DNA of 64,000 nucleotides from Pseudisothecium myosuroides (GCA_951799445.1 OX637287.1:17794224-17858223); one strand, 5' to 3'. Numbered from the stretch's first letter, positions 12,373 to 23,362 are shown. Numbers and translations: made by a program. The notes: generated from the letters alone by a model not told the origin.

Positions 12373-12417
12373 ATCCCATACGCGTTGCGACGCGCAGTTA
12401 CATTATGTGTGTATAAG
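12373..12417 (+). promoter_or_regulatory. snRNA promoter of U5-a (USE plus TATA)
   Basis: ATCCCATACGCG at 12373 matches the start of the plant upstream sequence element (RTCCCACATCG) about 74 bp before the RNA, and TATAAG at 12412-12417 lies about 30-35 bp before it. The distance between the two boxes, over 30 bp, is that of RNA polymerase II snRNA genes in plants; pol III types are closer. Confidence 0.75.
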
Positions 12418-12446
12418 CCTCTCCAAACTCAGCCGATTCCCTCACA

Positions 12447-12562
12447 CAGCCGGGTGCTCAGCACAGAGCGAACTATTCTTTCGCCTTTTACTAAAGAATA
12501 CCGTGCGCTGGGTACATCCACCGGCATACCCCATTTTTTGGACCGTCCTTCAAGGGGCCCAT
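12447..12562 (+). ncRNA. U5: U5 spliceosomal snRNA, copy a (intact-looking)
   Basis: U5 aligns the exon ends during both splicing steps. The invariant loop I, CGCCTTTTACT, sits on a perfect TATTCTTT/AAAGAATA stem (12474-12500). An Sm site CATTTTTTGG (12533-12542) and a 3' hairpin with CCTT/AAGG follow, ending near GGGGCCC. The 5' end is set by distance from the TATA box and by alignment to the other copies, so it is accurate to a few bases. The upstream promoter is complete. With copy d this is the best functional candidate in the cluster. The 3' hairpin is slightly less perfect than in copy d. Confidence 0.93.
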
Positions 12563-13121
12563 CAATGTGAATTGCTAAACTGGAATGACCAAGAGAACTT
12601 AGTCTTGTTTGCACGGAACTTTGTGACGAGTGACATGGTTTGCTGTTGTGTGACGCAGATGTGTGGAAATACCAATAGAGGCTTGACTTGAATAAATACC
12701 AATGAAGGCATGGATCTGCGTTCTCTGCATTGCAATCAAACGTATTATGTTTGATTTTTTTCGTTTGAGGATTTATTTGATGTTGTTAAAAGCCAGTCTG
12801 TACGTATATTCGTAACATTCGTTGTGCACACGTGTATCAGCGTTTTTCAGCATCTTGTAATATATTGAATCACCGGAGAATATGAAAGTGATCGAGTGTT
12901 TGTTGCAGAAGAGTTTGGATTACTACACCTTGAGAAATCCGAAGACTTGGACTCAAGAATTAATGCTTAGTCACATCTGCGCAAGAGACAATCTATTTAA
13001 ATGCTACAAGAGTGTGTTCCAAAGTATCGCAATTTCGATGTAATATTCAAAACAATGGGCTATTGATTGAGAGCTGACCGAAAATTTTCCATCACAGTGA
13101 CGGTGAACTCGTTACTAATCG

Positions 13122-13190
13122 ATGTCCCTAGCTTCTGGTGGCTCATGGGTTGTCCCTACCACTTAAGAAGGCCATCGTCAAATGATTTTG
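13122..13190 (+). promoter_or_regulatory. Promoter region of U1-a
   Basis: ATGTCCCTAGCTTCTGGTGG starts 69 bp before the RNA and matches the same block ahead of U1-b and U1-c (ATGTCCCATAGCTTT). One or two core bases differ from those copies, CCCTAG against CCCATAG. The CTTAAGAAGG stretch nearer the start replaces the AAGTACTCGAG of the other two. Confidence 0.6.
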
Positions 13191-13350
13191 GCACTTACGT
13201 GGGCGAGGACTATCCATGATCTTGAAGGCGGATGGCCTAGAGCATCTGTCTCCATTGCACTTGGGACATGGGAGTTCTAGTATATTCCTACGGGAGGCAT
13301 ACACGTCATAATTTGTGGCAGCGGGGGCTCGCGTTCGCGCTATCCTCATT
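13191..13350 (+). ncRNA. U1: U1 spliceosomal snRNA variant, copy a
   Basis: U1 base-pairs with 5' splice sites. The body is clear: stem-loop 1 with GATCTTGAAGG, stem-loop 2 with the U1A-binding ATTGCAC, a compact stem-loop 3 with a TACG loop, and the Sm site ATAATTTGTGG. The 5' end reads GCACTTACGTG where the canonical sequence is ATACTTACCTG, so the base pairing with the last exon nucleotide (C9) is G. Stem-loop 4 starts GGGGGCTCGCGTTCGCG but its second strand is CTATCCTC, so the stem is weakened. It is either a decaying copy or a variant U1 with altered specificity. Its upstream block is preserved in place, so transcription is possible. Confidence 0.88.
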
Positions 13351-13875
13351 CAACTAAAAATCCAATACTGGAATCCAATAGAATTCGTGGGAACACTACT
13401 CTGAGGTCTCACCCACCCCTAAACCTAAAACAAACCCTAAATTGATCTCTTGGAATTGTACTGTTTCGAACGTCTCTTCAATTGCACGCAAGAGTGAACT
13501 CGGCACGGTTGTATTGACGACACCCGAGTGTAATGCTTTGTTGAAGTACTTTCTCAGACAGCTGAAAGAACAGATTGCTATGTCATAGCATCGATTTTAG
13601 GAGCCACCGAATAGATCATGTGACTGCCTTGAAAATGTGGGTGCTGCAAGGTAAACTTGGAGCTACTTTACTGGATTGGTGTGCAATTGAATGTTGCAAC
13701 AGCCTAAAAGTGATAGTGCCATTGCAGTACACTCAATATTCTTATGGGGATGTCCTGAGTAAGTTGTGACGGTTAGAGATGCGCCAAAGAGGGGAAAATA
13801 TACAAGTCAGAGACATCAAGCTCATTAGCGGTGAACCCGGTGTAGGCCGCATGAGGGTGGGATAGATCTCTATTT

Positions 13876-13919
13876 ATCCCATACGCGCTGCTGCACGTAA
13901 TTACACTCTTCCTATATAA
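13876..13919 (+). promoter_or_regulatory. snRNA promoter of U5-b
   Basis: ATCCCATACGCG (from 13876) and TATATAA (13913-13919) keep the spacing seen ahead of U5-a and U5-d, so the promoter of this copy survives although the RNA is altered. Confidence 0.65.
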
Positions 13920-13949
13920 TTTTCTGCATACTCTCACCGTCGTTGATCT

Positions 13950-14064
13950 ATGGCAGGTGCTCAGCTCAAAGCGAACTATTCTTCGCCTTTCACTAAAGAG
14001 TACCGTCCACTGGGTACACTCACCAGCATACTCCAGTTTTTAGTCTGCCCCTCAAGGGGCCCAT
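13950..14064 (+). ncRNA. U5: U5 snRNA variant, copy b (probably decaying)
   Basis: This aligns along its whole length with copy a, but loop I reads GCCTTTCAC where the invariant sequence is GCCTTTTAC. One T is lost from the left strand of the loop I stem, and the Sm region reads CCAGTTTTTAG, losing the AT start of the site. The 3' hairpin GCCCCTCAAGGGGC is perfect. With an intact promoter but a damaged Sm site, a stable snRNP is unlikely. I call it a recent pseudogene or, less likely, a variant U5. Confidence 0.8.
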
Positions 14065-14225
14065 CAAATATGAATTGCGAAGCTGGATCGACTGAAAAGG
14101 TTCCCTTGAATGTGCTGAATGGATTGCGAAGGTGTATTACGAGGTGATTCGAATGTTAGTGCACCCTCGCCTCGAGTCTTAACCAAGGCTTGTCCAATCA
14201 GGGTTAAATCTGCACGATGTTGAAT

Positions 14226-14288
14226 AGCGCACGGTACAAATACTAGCATACCCCATTTTCTGGAAGTCCCCTTAAGGGGCCCATCACT
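14226..14288 (+). pseudogene. U5 snRNA 3'-half fragment
   Basis: Only the 3' half of U5 is present: a reverse-order remnant GCGCACGGTAC, then GCATACCCCATTTTCTGG at the Sm region and a hairpin CCCCTTAAGGGG followed by CCCATCACTG. No loop I and no promoter lie upstream. It is a rearranged piece about 160 bp downstream of copy b. Confidence 0.75.
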
Positions 14289-14409
14289 GTTAATTGCGGA
14301 ACTGGACCGACTTGAGGATTTCTCGGAAACCTCCAACAATACTGTGCCATTAAATCGGTCTCAACCACGGTCAGCGACATGTTTTCCTGTCTAGGATTTG
14401 TGTATTTGG

Positions 14410-14560
14410 AAGGGGATGTCAAAAGAATGCTGTTGCAATGGTAACGCCAGCTGATTTTCTCACCAGGCTTGAGTCGACATAATAAATTGATGATTTTGGA
14501 AAGGACTTCGATCTCACCGAGTGAAGCTGCTTCAATCCCACACATCGTCATGTTAGAGAT
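14410..14560 (+). repeat. Duplicated snRNA spacer block, copy 1
   Basis: The block GGGATGTCAAAAGAATGCTG, then GGTAACGCC, then GTCGA...TGATTTTGGAAAGGAC, then CTTCAATCCCACACATC recurs at 16347-16475 and 23530-23690, each time downstream of a U5 sequence. It shows that the duplications carried flanking DNA as well as the RNA genes. It codes for nothing I recognise. Confidence 0.75.
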
Positions 14561-14565
14561 AAGCA

Positions 14566-15400
14566 CTTTTCCAAGCGCCCGTCCTGAACCCCAGCTCTTT
14601 ACCTGGAATTGCAGTTTTTAATTAGAGCTCGGTATGCGCTTGAGTTTCAGGATTTTAGCGCATTGAAAGTTAACACGCCAATTTAACAAAAATCTCTTCT
14701 TGATATATCCGTTGCGTGCAAATTAGGTTTCAGGTGTTTTTCCTTTGACCATTTTTAAAACTAAATTTATAATTTCATATTCAATGGAGTGAGCCCTGTC
14801 TGTCAAGGCTTGAACTGCACGAAACATGAATTCCTTGCCTGCTTATTGCAGCGGATGCGATTTGCATGTAACCTAATCAAAATCTTGTAGAATTTTAGCG
14901 GTGGAGTTGTTCCACTCAATGTTACCAATCAATTCATACATTGCTAAGAAGTTCATCCTGCTTCAAAGTTTGTTTACAAGACAACGTGAAATTTTAACCC
15001 CACTAGTCTAATCGCAACCATACAAATCTAAAATGTGCTTTGTATTTTGGAGTCCTCCAGAGTTGTTAGAGGCATATCCAATCTAATGTGTTTTGTGACC
15101 CCAAGAAGATTGAATAAGTTGATGATGTAACTCAAATTTTGCTTTGGTTAGAATTTAGAGTTTCAGAACCCAAGTGAAGTGAATATTACCGATGACAGAG
15201 AATGGAGCTAGGAGCCTGGATTTCACCACATTTTCTCTGATATGAATGAATATAAATTGTGGTACACCTATGTTCACTTAGACGGACTTGTGAACCAGAT
15301 TGATGAGATCCATGTGAGTATATGCCTGTTCTGATTATTCTTGATGAGCCTTTCAGAGCACGAAGGCCTGGCAGTCCTCATGCATAGGATCTGAAACGAA
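14566..15400. other. Spacer between U5-b and U1-b
   Basis: About 830 bp with no snRNA, tRNA or coding pattern that I can see. Confidence 0.5.
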
Positions 15401-15469
15401 ATGTCCCATAGCTTTAGGAGTCTCAAAGGAAGACCACACCCTCAAGTACTCGAGGGTGCGACGACAACC
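15401..15469 (+). promoter_or_regulatory. snRNA promoter of U1-b
   Basis: ATGTCCCATAGCTTTAGGAG lies 69 bp before the RNA and is nearly identical to the block before U1-c. At the TATA position (about -27) is AAGTACTCGAGGGTGCGACG, also shared with U1-c. It is not a standard TATA box but is conserved between copies. Confidence 0.75.
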
Positions 15470-15627
15470 TCACTTACCTGGGCGGGGTCGATCCGTAATC
15501 CTGAAGGTGGATGGCCTAGAGGAGCCTGCCCCATTGCACCACGGGCCGGGTGACTGCAGTATCTTCCTACGGGAGGCATACACGTCATAATTTGTGGCAG
15601 AGGGGGCTCGCGTTCGCGCGGCCCCCA
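15470..15627 (+). ncRNA. U1: U1 spliceosomal snRNA, copy b (intact-looking)
   Basis: The 5' splice-site-pairing segment ACTTACCTG is intact (15472-15480). Stem-loop 1 has loop AATCCTGAAGG on an ATCC/GGAT stem. Stem-loop 2 shows the U1A-binding ATTGCAC. Stem-loop 3 is CTTCC-TACG-GGAGG. The Sm site is ATAATTTGTGG, and stem-loop 4 closes GGGGGC with GCCCCC around TCGCGTTCGCGCG. Length, about 158 nt, fits U1. Downstream, CACCCAAGTCAAAA fits the plant snRNA 3'-end box CA(N)AGTNNAA. The first two bases read TC, not AT, so the exact start is uncertain. Functional candidate. Confidence 0.94.
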
Positions 15628-15640
15628 CCCAAGTCAAAAC
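15627..15640 (+). terminator. Plant snRNA 3'-end formation box of U1-b
   Basis: CACCCAAGTCAAAA directly follows stem-loop 4 and fits the plant consensus CA, 3-10 bases, AGTNNAA. This box directs 3'-end formation of pol II snRNAs in plants. Confidence 0.65.
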
Positions 15641-15991
15641 CATAACTTGAAACTTAATTTTAGTTGGGTGTGCCGTAGAAGAAAATTTTAGAGTTTTGTA
15701 TGAAAGTTCAGTTCGATTTTTGCATCGGTGTGCAAGCGATTCTGCCGTTGCGATGGACTACATATTCTCAAGGGAATGGAGTGTGCAAGTTGTGACGGAT
15801 CAAGTTGTTAAGCCATGGAGGTAAACATATGCAGGTGAGAGACCAGCAGCAGCCATAGCATTTGGGGGTCACACTCATGATCAAGCGGGATACTAGCTAG
15901 GTTTGGGCTTCTTGAGTGTACACGGAGCATAGCTGTGCTTAGCTCATACGCGTTGCTACACTCAGGTACACTAGGCGTGTACAATGTATAT

Positions 15992-16117
15992 CCACCATGC
16001 TCACTCTGTGCCACGAACTATTCTTTCGCCTTTTACTAAAGAGTACCGTGTGCTTTGTACACTCGAACGCTGGCATACCCCATTTTTTAGATATGCCCCC
16101 TCTCGATTGGGGCCCAT
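15992..16117 (+). ncRNA. U5: U5 snRNA, copy c (RNA core intact, promoter damaged)
   Basis: Loop I CGCCTTTTACT is intact on a TATTCTTT/AAAGAGTA stem that keeps pairing through a G-U. The Sm site CATTTTTTAG and a 3' hairpin with GCCCC/GGGGC follow. The promoter core AGCTCATACGCG sits only 74 bp before the conserved GAACTA, against 96-97 bp in copies a and d, so about 23 bp are missing, and no TATAAG box is present in between. The RNA could fold, but initiation is doubtful. The 5' boundary is approximate for the same reason. Confidence 0.82.
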
Positions 16118-16219
16118 CAATCAGATCACAACTGGACGACTGGGTGTGTGAGCATTCTGGAAAAGAAAGAGTGTGTGAGTGGAGTAGGGAGTGCTTGCAA
16201 GTGGCAGACTCTGCGTGAT

Positions 16220-19210
16220 TCCCAACCCGGACTTGAAGAATTTAGGGTTATGTCTGTACGCTGCTTCAGCTCAAATTAAAACTGATCTGCACGTGAAGCG
16301 GAAAGAGCAGGTGGTCATTATCCCCTTACTGTACAGCGAGTAAGAGGGATGTCAAATCAGAAAACGCTGCGATGGTAACGCCGCAGACATAATTTTCCAG
16401 CCCTAAATTTAAGTCGATGATTCTGGAATGCTCTCCGATCCCACCACATCAGAAGCTGATGCCATTTGCAACAGCTTTTCTGCAGGAATGAACAACGATC
16501 ACGCATTTAATGTCCCATGTGCATGTCGTGTTGTGTTTGTGACTTGTAAAGAGACTCTAAGGTACCATTAAGGTCTCCGACATTTATTCAATTCCGGTGA
16601 AGCGTTTTGACATGAAAGCAACGCCCCAGACCACAATCCTGCCTATAAATTTCAACTTTGATTTCAAGCCAACCAACATTTACTTGATACTGTATATAGT
16701 ACTCAACAGTGTTAAGAAAGAGAATGATGGAATGATTGGAACGGTTGTAACCACTAAAGGCATTCTGTGCTTTTGCCAGATATTTTCAGTGCTGTGGTAT
16801 GTGATTTCTAAATCTCTTTTGGGAGGTTGCTTCAATATTTATAAAGATGTGAGTTTGCACGCCCAGTATAATGTGTTGTACAGTACTCCGTATACTTCCA
16901 TACAGTTTTTGAAGGTTGCTTTGCTTCTGAAGGCCAAAGCTGCCGTGGGTCTTCAGTTGGTGTAAATGAAGTCTTACAAAGTTTTGCAGATATAAATTCA
17001 GTATGGATACTCTGTAAAAGAACTCTACTGTAGAAATCATCGAAGGTACGTCTTCTATCGTTGAAATTTCATAGCTGATATAAATGGTTCACTAACCAAG
17101 ATGCTACATAAGCATAGTAAAGGAATGCAAATTCTCATAAATGAATCATTTTACATTATGTAAACTCCAAGATATTCTATTAACATTTACAGTAAGGTAA
17201 CAATAGCATTTACTGTTATAATTTCTTCCGAATTTAACTCCTAACGGACTGTGGAGCCTACTTGGGCTTTCATGAGAACTCAAGCAAGCTCTATTGACTT
17301 CACATTTTGAATTTTTGCATTAGCCTCTACACATCATTTTATTGCACATCATTTTGATAAGCACGGCACATCATGCTTTTAGTTTGTGACTACTATAAAT
17401 AAAGTTTTTATACTTATCTTTTAAAGATGAAATCACATATCTTCTTTAAAATTATAAGTAAATTTTAGATTTTTTTATGAAAATTTGAAACCACTATGAA
17501 TTTTTAATTTAAAAAAATTAAGAAAGTTCATATCAAATACAAAATATGTTCAAACAATTTGAAATTTTCTCTACAAATATTGAATATGGTATAGAATGAA
17601 CCAAAGTTTTGTGTCATTCTATAATAAAAAAACTCAATATCCTATGTTTATTGGCCCAAAGTTCAAATTGCAACAAAAGCTTCATTTTTCGGGATTTTTC
17701 ACATTTTCAAATTGGAGTAGAAACTAGACTTGATAAAATTCATTTCATTAGTAGTCTTCAAATTCAAGAAAGATTGCTTTAAATGTTGAAATTTAGATCT
17801 AGACCAAGGAGCTAGAAGTTGTCAAAATAGTAAAATTGTTCAAATTAATAATGTTAAGAAAAAAACTTGATAGAAGGTTAGCATGTTTTTTTCCATCAAC
17901 CATGCAATGACGCCACATCTCGAGCCACCTACAAGATGTTCTCATTTTCATACCTCAACAAACCTTTAGCATCAAGATACTATGCTTTATCAAATTTGTC
18001 CTAGTTTACTTTGAAAAATCATAGAAAAAACATTTTTTTGCCATAATAGCTTGATTCTACATGCATATAGCTTTTGTCAATTTTTGCAATCTTTGAAAAA
18101 TGGATGAGTTACCAAACAACTTCTCCAAAGTACCTACTGTAGGTAGTGAATTTGTTTGGTAAAAGCCTTATTTACTTTATTCAAAAAATATATCTTACAA
18201 CTTTACAAAAAATTATTCATTGAATACCACCCCTCATGTTATTGCACACTTACGCATGCATCTCCATAACATTGTATACCTATGAAATGGTCCTTCACAT
18301 GCAAGGAAGGCCTATTATGCCTCCTCAGATGCCTAATGGACTTATTAATTAATGCAAGGATTGGGGGTGGTTGAGTAACCATAGAAGACTGGGGCATTTT
18401 TTTCAAAGATTCAAGAGGACCTATAAAAAGCATCACTACCATAAGGTGGCCAAATCCCACAACAAAGGCTAGCTGGTGTACTTTGTAAAAATGGTGGGCA
18501 TTGCACTGGAAGGATCCCACAACGTGGACTAGGCAAATTAAAGACTGGCTACAATAACACCCTTGCAGTTATTGGGAGGGTTGCTATTATGTGAGCATAG
18601 GACTATTAGCCCATGAGTTAAAAATACTATATACCTATGTTATAGGTGTATATACTATAGAAATCGTATATGATTATAGGATATATATATATTACAAATA
18701 ACCATATTATAGGTGTTTATGATACATACACCTTCTATAGTGTGTCATATCTATATTATAGGTACCTATATTGTAGGCTCAATGCTCACAAACTTGCATT
18801 CTTGGGCTCACATACTAGCACTGTTACAGTTATTGGTTCTTAGATTACAAGCTATGCCCCACAATTGTAGCACTTGGATTACAAGCTATTTACAAATTGA
18901 TCAACTAAAAAACACAAAAAATATTGCCAAAACAATCAATTATAAGGTTTAGGAAAATTACCCCATCTACGCGATGCTAAGGGAAAAAAGGAAAAATATG
19001 GTGTGCCTAGTGTTAAAAAAAGGTTGGCAAGTGGGGACGAGGGATGCCCTGCCAAAACTACCTAGGTTGGTGATAGTGATGCTAGTGATCATAGTAAGTG
19101 GAGGTAGGAAATGCCCTGGCTTTCGGCCTTGCCAAAATTGCCTTTGCCAGTGATAGTGAATAGCGTTTGGCAATGCTCTAACAAAGTTATATCTCCAAGG
19201 TACTGAACTT
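16220..19210. other. Gene-free stretch inside the snRNA region
   Basis: The second copy of the duplicated spacer block lies at 16347-16475. The rest is unremarkable, AT-rich from 17000, with short AT repeats around 18610-18770 (TATTATAGGTGT-type). No gene supported. Confidence 0.55.
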
Positions 19211-19229
19211 GGGCTTTGGGGGGATGAAA

Positions 19230-19490
19230 TAGAGCCAAATTGTACTAGGAAAAAATCATTTGGCTAAAAAATGGTGACAAACCGTGAAGTTTTTTGCTAG
19301 AAAGCTTCAAATTAAACAAAAATCTTGGATGAAATCGCCAAATCATGGATGAAATTATGAATATGTGCTAATGCAATATTTTTTATCCAATATGTGGATG
19401 AATGCTGAAATTTGGAGCACCAATATAACATTTTGGAGCACCACTATAAGTTTTTATATCACCACTTCGGCACTTCATATATATATAAAA
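19230..19490 (+). repeat. Dispersed repeat family A, copy 1
   Basis: It shares blocks such as ATTTGGCTAAAAAATGGT, TATTTTTTATCCAATATGTG and ATTTGGAGCACCA with 42385-42640 (same strand). The last blocks recur in reverse complement near 35985-36095 (GTGCTCCAAATTTCTGCATT). No coding capacity or clear ends, so the element type is unknown. Confidence 0.75.
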
Positions 19491-19529
19491 AATGAGAAAA
19501 AGCCCTGTACTGAACCAATGAACTGATAA

Positions 19530-21350
19530 CGATGCTCTTCAAATCCACAGCCGTTGGAAATCAATCAACCCAGTTCTCACGGAGGGCCCCATTATTTAAT
19601 TCCATCACGCGGAAACGCAACAACGATATTTTATCACGTCCGTAAACACCGCTCTCAGAACCGCGTCCGTTTCTGGCAGCGCCAGTTGCCCCTCCCTTTC
19701 CGTCGCCACGTTTCCGTCGCCACGACGACGACGGACGACGAGTAACGGACGACCGCAGACGGGCGACTGCGGCACAGGCCATCCTTCTCTAGCAAGTACA
19801 AGAAGCCCTGCCCTTCCATTCGTTCTTTTTCGCTCTCGCACTTTCGGCTCCCGCGCCTTGGGGCGCCTCAGTCGTCTCCTGCTTGCGAGCGTCCAGTGCG
19901 GTACGCCGTTGCTTCCGATCCAGTCAACCCATTTGTGCGATCTCGTTTTCATCTCCTCGGGAGTCTTTCAATTGTGCACTTTTTCTTCTTGCATTGCGAG
20001 CTCTTACCTCGATGGGTGGTTAGGATTTGCAGTCCTGTACGTGTTGGAGTTCGGTTTCTAAAGCGCGGCCTGTCTTTGTTGATTTGACCTTGAGTTGGTG
20101 CCGTTGGAGTGGTGCTTTTCGGGTCTTGCTTTGGCGTCGCTGACCTTTTTCAGTGCTCTTGTATTGACAGTCTTGTATAAATTGACAGGGTCGCCAAAGG
20201 TCCCTTCTTTTGGCTTCGTTTCGGCTATCGCAGAAGTGGGCGCGCTTTGTTGCTCTTGAGATGCCCCTCTCGTTTCGTGCTTCGTGGAACTCTGAGGCGT
20301 TCCATGACTGCAACACCGTCGCATTGCGTGTGGTGAGGAGGAGTTACGACATTATCGACTGGTGGGAGGATCGGGAGGAGAGCAGCCGTAATTGGAGTTC
20401 CTGTGGCTGCCGAAGCTCTGATCCTTTGTAGCAGTGAAGGACGTGTCCTTTGTAGTGAAGGACGTGCCCTTTGCAGTGAAGGACGTGCTTTCGCAATGGC
20501 GCAGATCAGGTCGTTGATGGAGCTGGCGGATCTGGGATTTGTGATCGCGTTCCGCTTCTATGGGCGCTACCCAGAGACTGGGCGGACGTTCTACCATCCT
20601 CCGCCGTGTGAGAGCGACCGCAGTCCTACCGAAGTTTCCAAGACGGGTACACTTCCTGCTGGCAGAAGATTGTCGCCCGCGAGACGCCCGGGGTTGGCGG
20701 TGGCAACGTCTCTGATGTTGCCAAGTTTTTCAGCCACAAGTTTGTCGGTTCTCTTCTCCAGTGGAAGTCACGAGGATCTGGGTCAGCTCCCTTCTACTTG
20801 TTCTGTTTTATCAATACAACACAGCTTTGCCATTTTCTTTAGTAACCGATGGCCAGAGCAAAACAATGTCCTATGCAAAACAATTCCCAGAGCAGTTAGT
20901 AGCAATGTCATCCTTCACACCTGGCGTGAGGCTGTGCTCGGCAAGAACATATTCGTAGTTGAGTTCCTTGGTTTACGGTTGATTGACAGTGATGCATTGT
21001 TTAGCTTTTTATTGTAATATTATATCCGCTTGCTATGGTTAACATATTATTGACATCGCTGCTTTGTTTGTTGTTTTGCTGCTTCAGACGGTGTGCTTCC
21101 ATCACCCGCGCCTCAGAACGTAGGGGCTCACTGACGTTATCACCGTCGGCCTTGGGAGCATCCATTTTTGCGGTGCTTCTCGGCAAAGAGCAATTTATGA
21201 GTGATAAAGTTTTAAACTCGTATTTGTCGGGGACACCATCCGGCGTTTACGCAGATTTCGAATTTATAATATGCCGGGTAACTGGAAAAGAAAAGAAAAA
21301 AGAAGAAAAAAGTCTCGAGCCTCAGAGACAAAGTGAACAGAACCCTTGAG
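19530..21350. other. GC-rich island, no gene model supported
   Basis: Base composition rises sharply compared with both sides from about 19600 to 20900. It contains CGACGACGACGGACGACG-type runs (19715-19750) and three 21-bp direct repeats around GTGAAGGACGTGCCCTTT (20430-20490). Several ORFs exist on both strands, the longest 20403-21017 plus, but none shows a family motif. The plus-frame segment reading YTSCWQKIVARETPG (around 20650) looks protein-like but lies in another frame from the long ORF. It may be a decayed or unrecognised gene with its promoter, or a GC-rich repeat. Confidence 0.4.
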
Positions 21351-23160
21351 GATTAAAACTCGGGACATTTCAGAAGTGAGAATAAGCACCTTAACTCCTG
21401 AAGCAGTAATCTGAGTGACGTGTATCCTTAAATTTAGTATGCGTAGAGAATGACCAACAAACATTCATCCTTGTTTTTCAGAAGACCGAGGGGCCAATTT
21501 AAGTCAAGTTTTTATAAGCAGCTTTGAGTAGGTCAGATAAGGACTTCCGTTACTTGATTTCATTTATTTATTGACCAGTACTTGCAATGTTTTTCACGGC
21601 TTTTAGTGTTATTGACTTTGAACTATATCTTCCACAAAATGCCCAATTGAATTGGGCAATATCCAAGCATGAATCCTTGGTCCTTTCAGAACAATGAGAT
21701 ATTCTCATGCTTTTTTTTCACCATCTCTTCTCAATAATTTGTTGTCTTGAATTATACTGAAGGCTTTGTCAGTGTTTGAAGCATCGTCTTGTGGCTGATT
21801 GGGAATGTTGAAAAGACATGAAAGGCTCTGTAATGCGCAAAGTAAAGTCCATGGTTCCAAGAATGATTGTTGCCAGGGTGCATATCATCAGTATTCATTC
21901 AATCATGCTTGAACTTCTCGCCATTGTGGCCTGACTTGTGCTATCCGACTCCTTTATCACCACCATTCTCTCCATTCACTCCAGCCTGTAATCAACATGT
22001 ACTCAATTCTACCTTGAGTGTCAGAATATTCTTGAGTTTGCCTTCAGACCATCCTCACATAAATGTATTTGTGCACAAAGATAGCTATATTGTACAGAAA
22101 GATATGTTCTTCGTTCTTTCAAGGTGTATTCCAGAACTTCCTAGCAGTTCAATAAGATTGTTCTAAAATTCTCCCCACAATTGTCTACACTTTTCTCTTC
22201 CTCATTCTAATAGTTATGCATAAGCTTGCGCATGATTTCTTCCCACGAAGATGGTCTTTGATTGTACAAAGCTTAAAATTAAATCGGAAACCATCCTTGC
22301 AAAGTCAGGTAACGAGAAAAGGTTTAGATTTGATATGTTTGTACCGAAACAAGTTTGAATACTCAATCTTAGATTTTCCAAATTAGCAGTCACTTTCTCA
22401 AATATCAGTCATATCGAAACACTGATGAGCCCTGGAACCCCTAATCAGAGGATCATGCCAAGGGCAAACCAGAACCACTTTTCTAAATAGTGTTGGAACC
22501 ACTTTTCTAAATTCTCTACCCAATTACAAAAATCACCAAAATCAGACTTTAAAATGACTTGGGGCTTGGCAGAAGAATGATACGTCTTCAGAGAGTCCAA
22601 TTTTTTTTCAGGAACGCACGTACGAGCTTTGGGCTGCCTTCCACGTAGCCATGAGAACAGAGTGATGATGGAATATCTTGACACAGGAACTGAAGGCCAC
22701 AACCAGAATCCACCTACACATGTCAATGTCTGCATCAATTGTTACCGGCACTCCTTGCACCTGGCTTTCCCATGCCATATGCATTTCTATCATAAATATT
22801 TTAATCTGCACTGCAGCTCAGAACTACAGGAATGAATGTCCATCGAATCAGCATGTTGTTTCATTGTCGAATGATCTTTCAGAATTTCCAACTGGGTTTT
22901 CGTGCCTCTGCCGTTTCGCTCATTAACACTTGAGATCCATGTTTTTAATTAGGTTGTCCAGGGGTTTGGCTCTAAGTATGTGTAGGTATTCTGGAGTACA
23001 TGTTGTCACAATTATAGAGCAATGATGTTTCAATTCTTCAAGTTGCTATTATTGCCGGTGTAGCTTTTAAAGGTGTACATGTATCTTACTTACCACTGTG
23101 TTGATACTGCTAGGCCGCCCGCACTGTAGTGAAACGATGTTGTGCTTCCTAGAATAGAGC
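21351..23160. other. Gene-free spacer before U5-d
   Basis: No supported gene or RNA. A short direct repeat ACCACTTTTCTAAAT occurs twice around 22470-22520. Confidence 0.5.
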
Positions 23161-23173
23161 CTCGAAGTAACTT

Positions 23174-23218
23174 ACCCCATATGCTTTGCTTCACGCTGTT
23201 ACAATCTGTGTGTATAAG
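23174..23218 (+). promoter_or_regulatory. snRNA promoter of U5-d
   Basis: ACCCCATATGC at 23174 (USE position) and TATAAG at 23213-23218 keep the same spacing as in U5-a. Confidence 0.72.
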
Positions 23219-23247
23219 TACCTGCATACTCTCACCCCATCTCATCA

Positions 23248-23362
23248 AGCTGGGTGCTCAGCATATAGCGAACTATTCTTTCGCCTTTTACTAAAGAATA
23301 CCGTGCGCTGGGTACACACCACCGGCATACCCCATTTTTTGGACTGCCCCTCCAAGGGGCCC
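23248..23362 (+). ncRNA. U5: U5 spliceosomal snRNA, copy d (intact-looking)
   Basis: Loop I CGCCTTTTACT on the perfect TATTCTTT/AAAGAATA stem, Sm site CATTTTTTGG, and the best 3' hairpin of the cluster (GCCCCTCCAAGGGGC). It differs from copy a at only a few bases in the RNA, and its promoter has both boxes at the same spacing. It is the strongest functional U5 candidate here. Confidence 0.94.
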
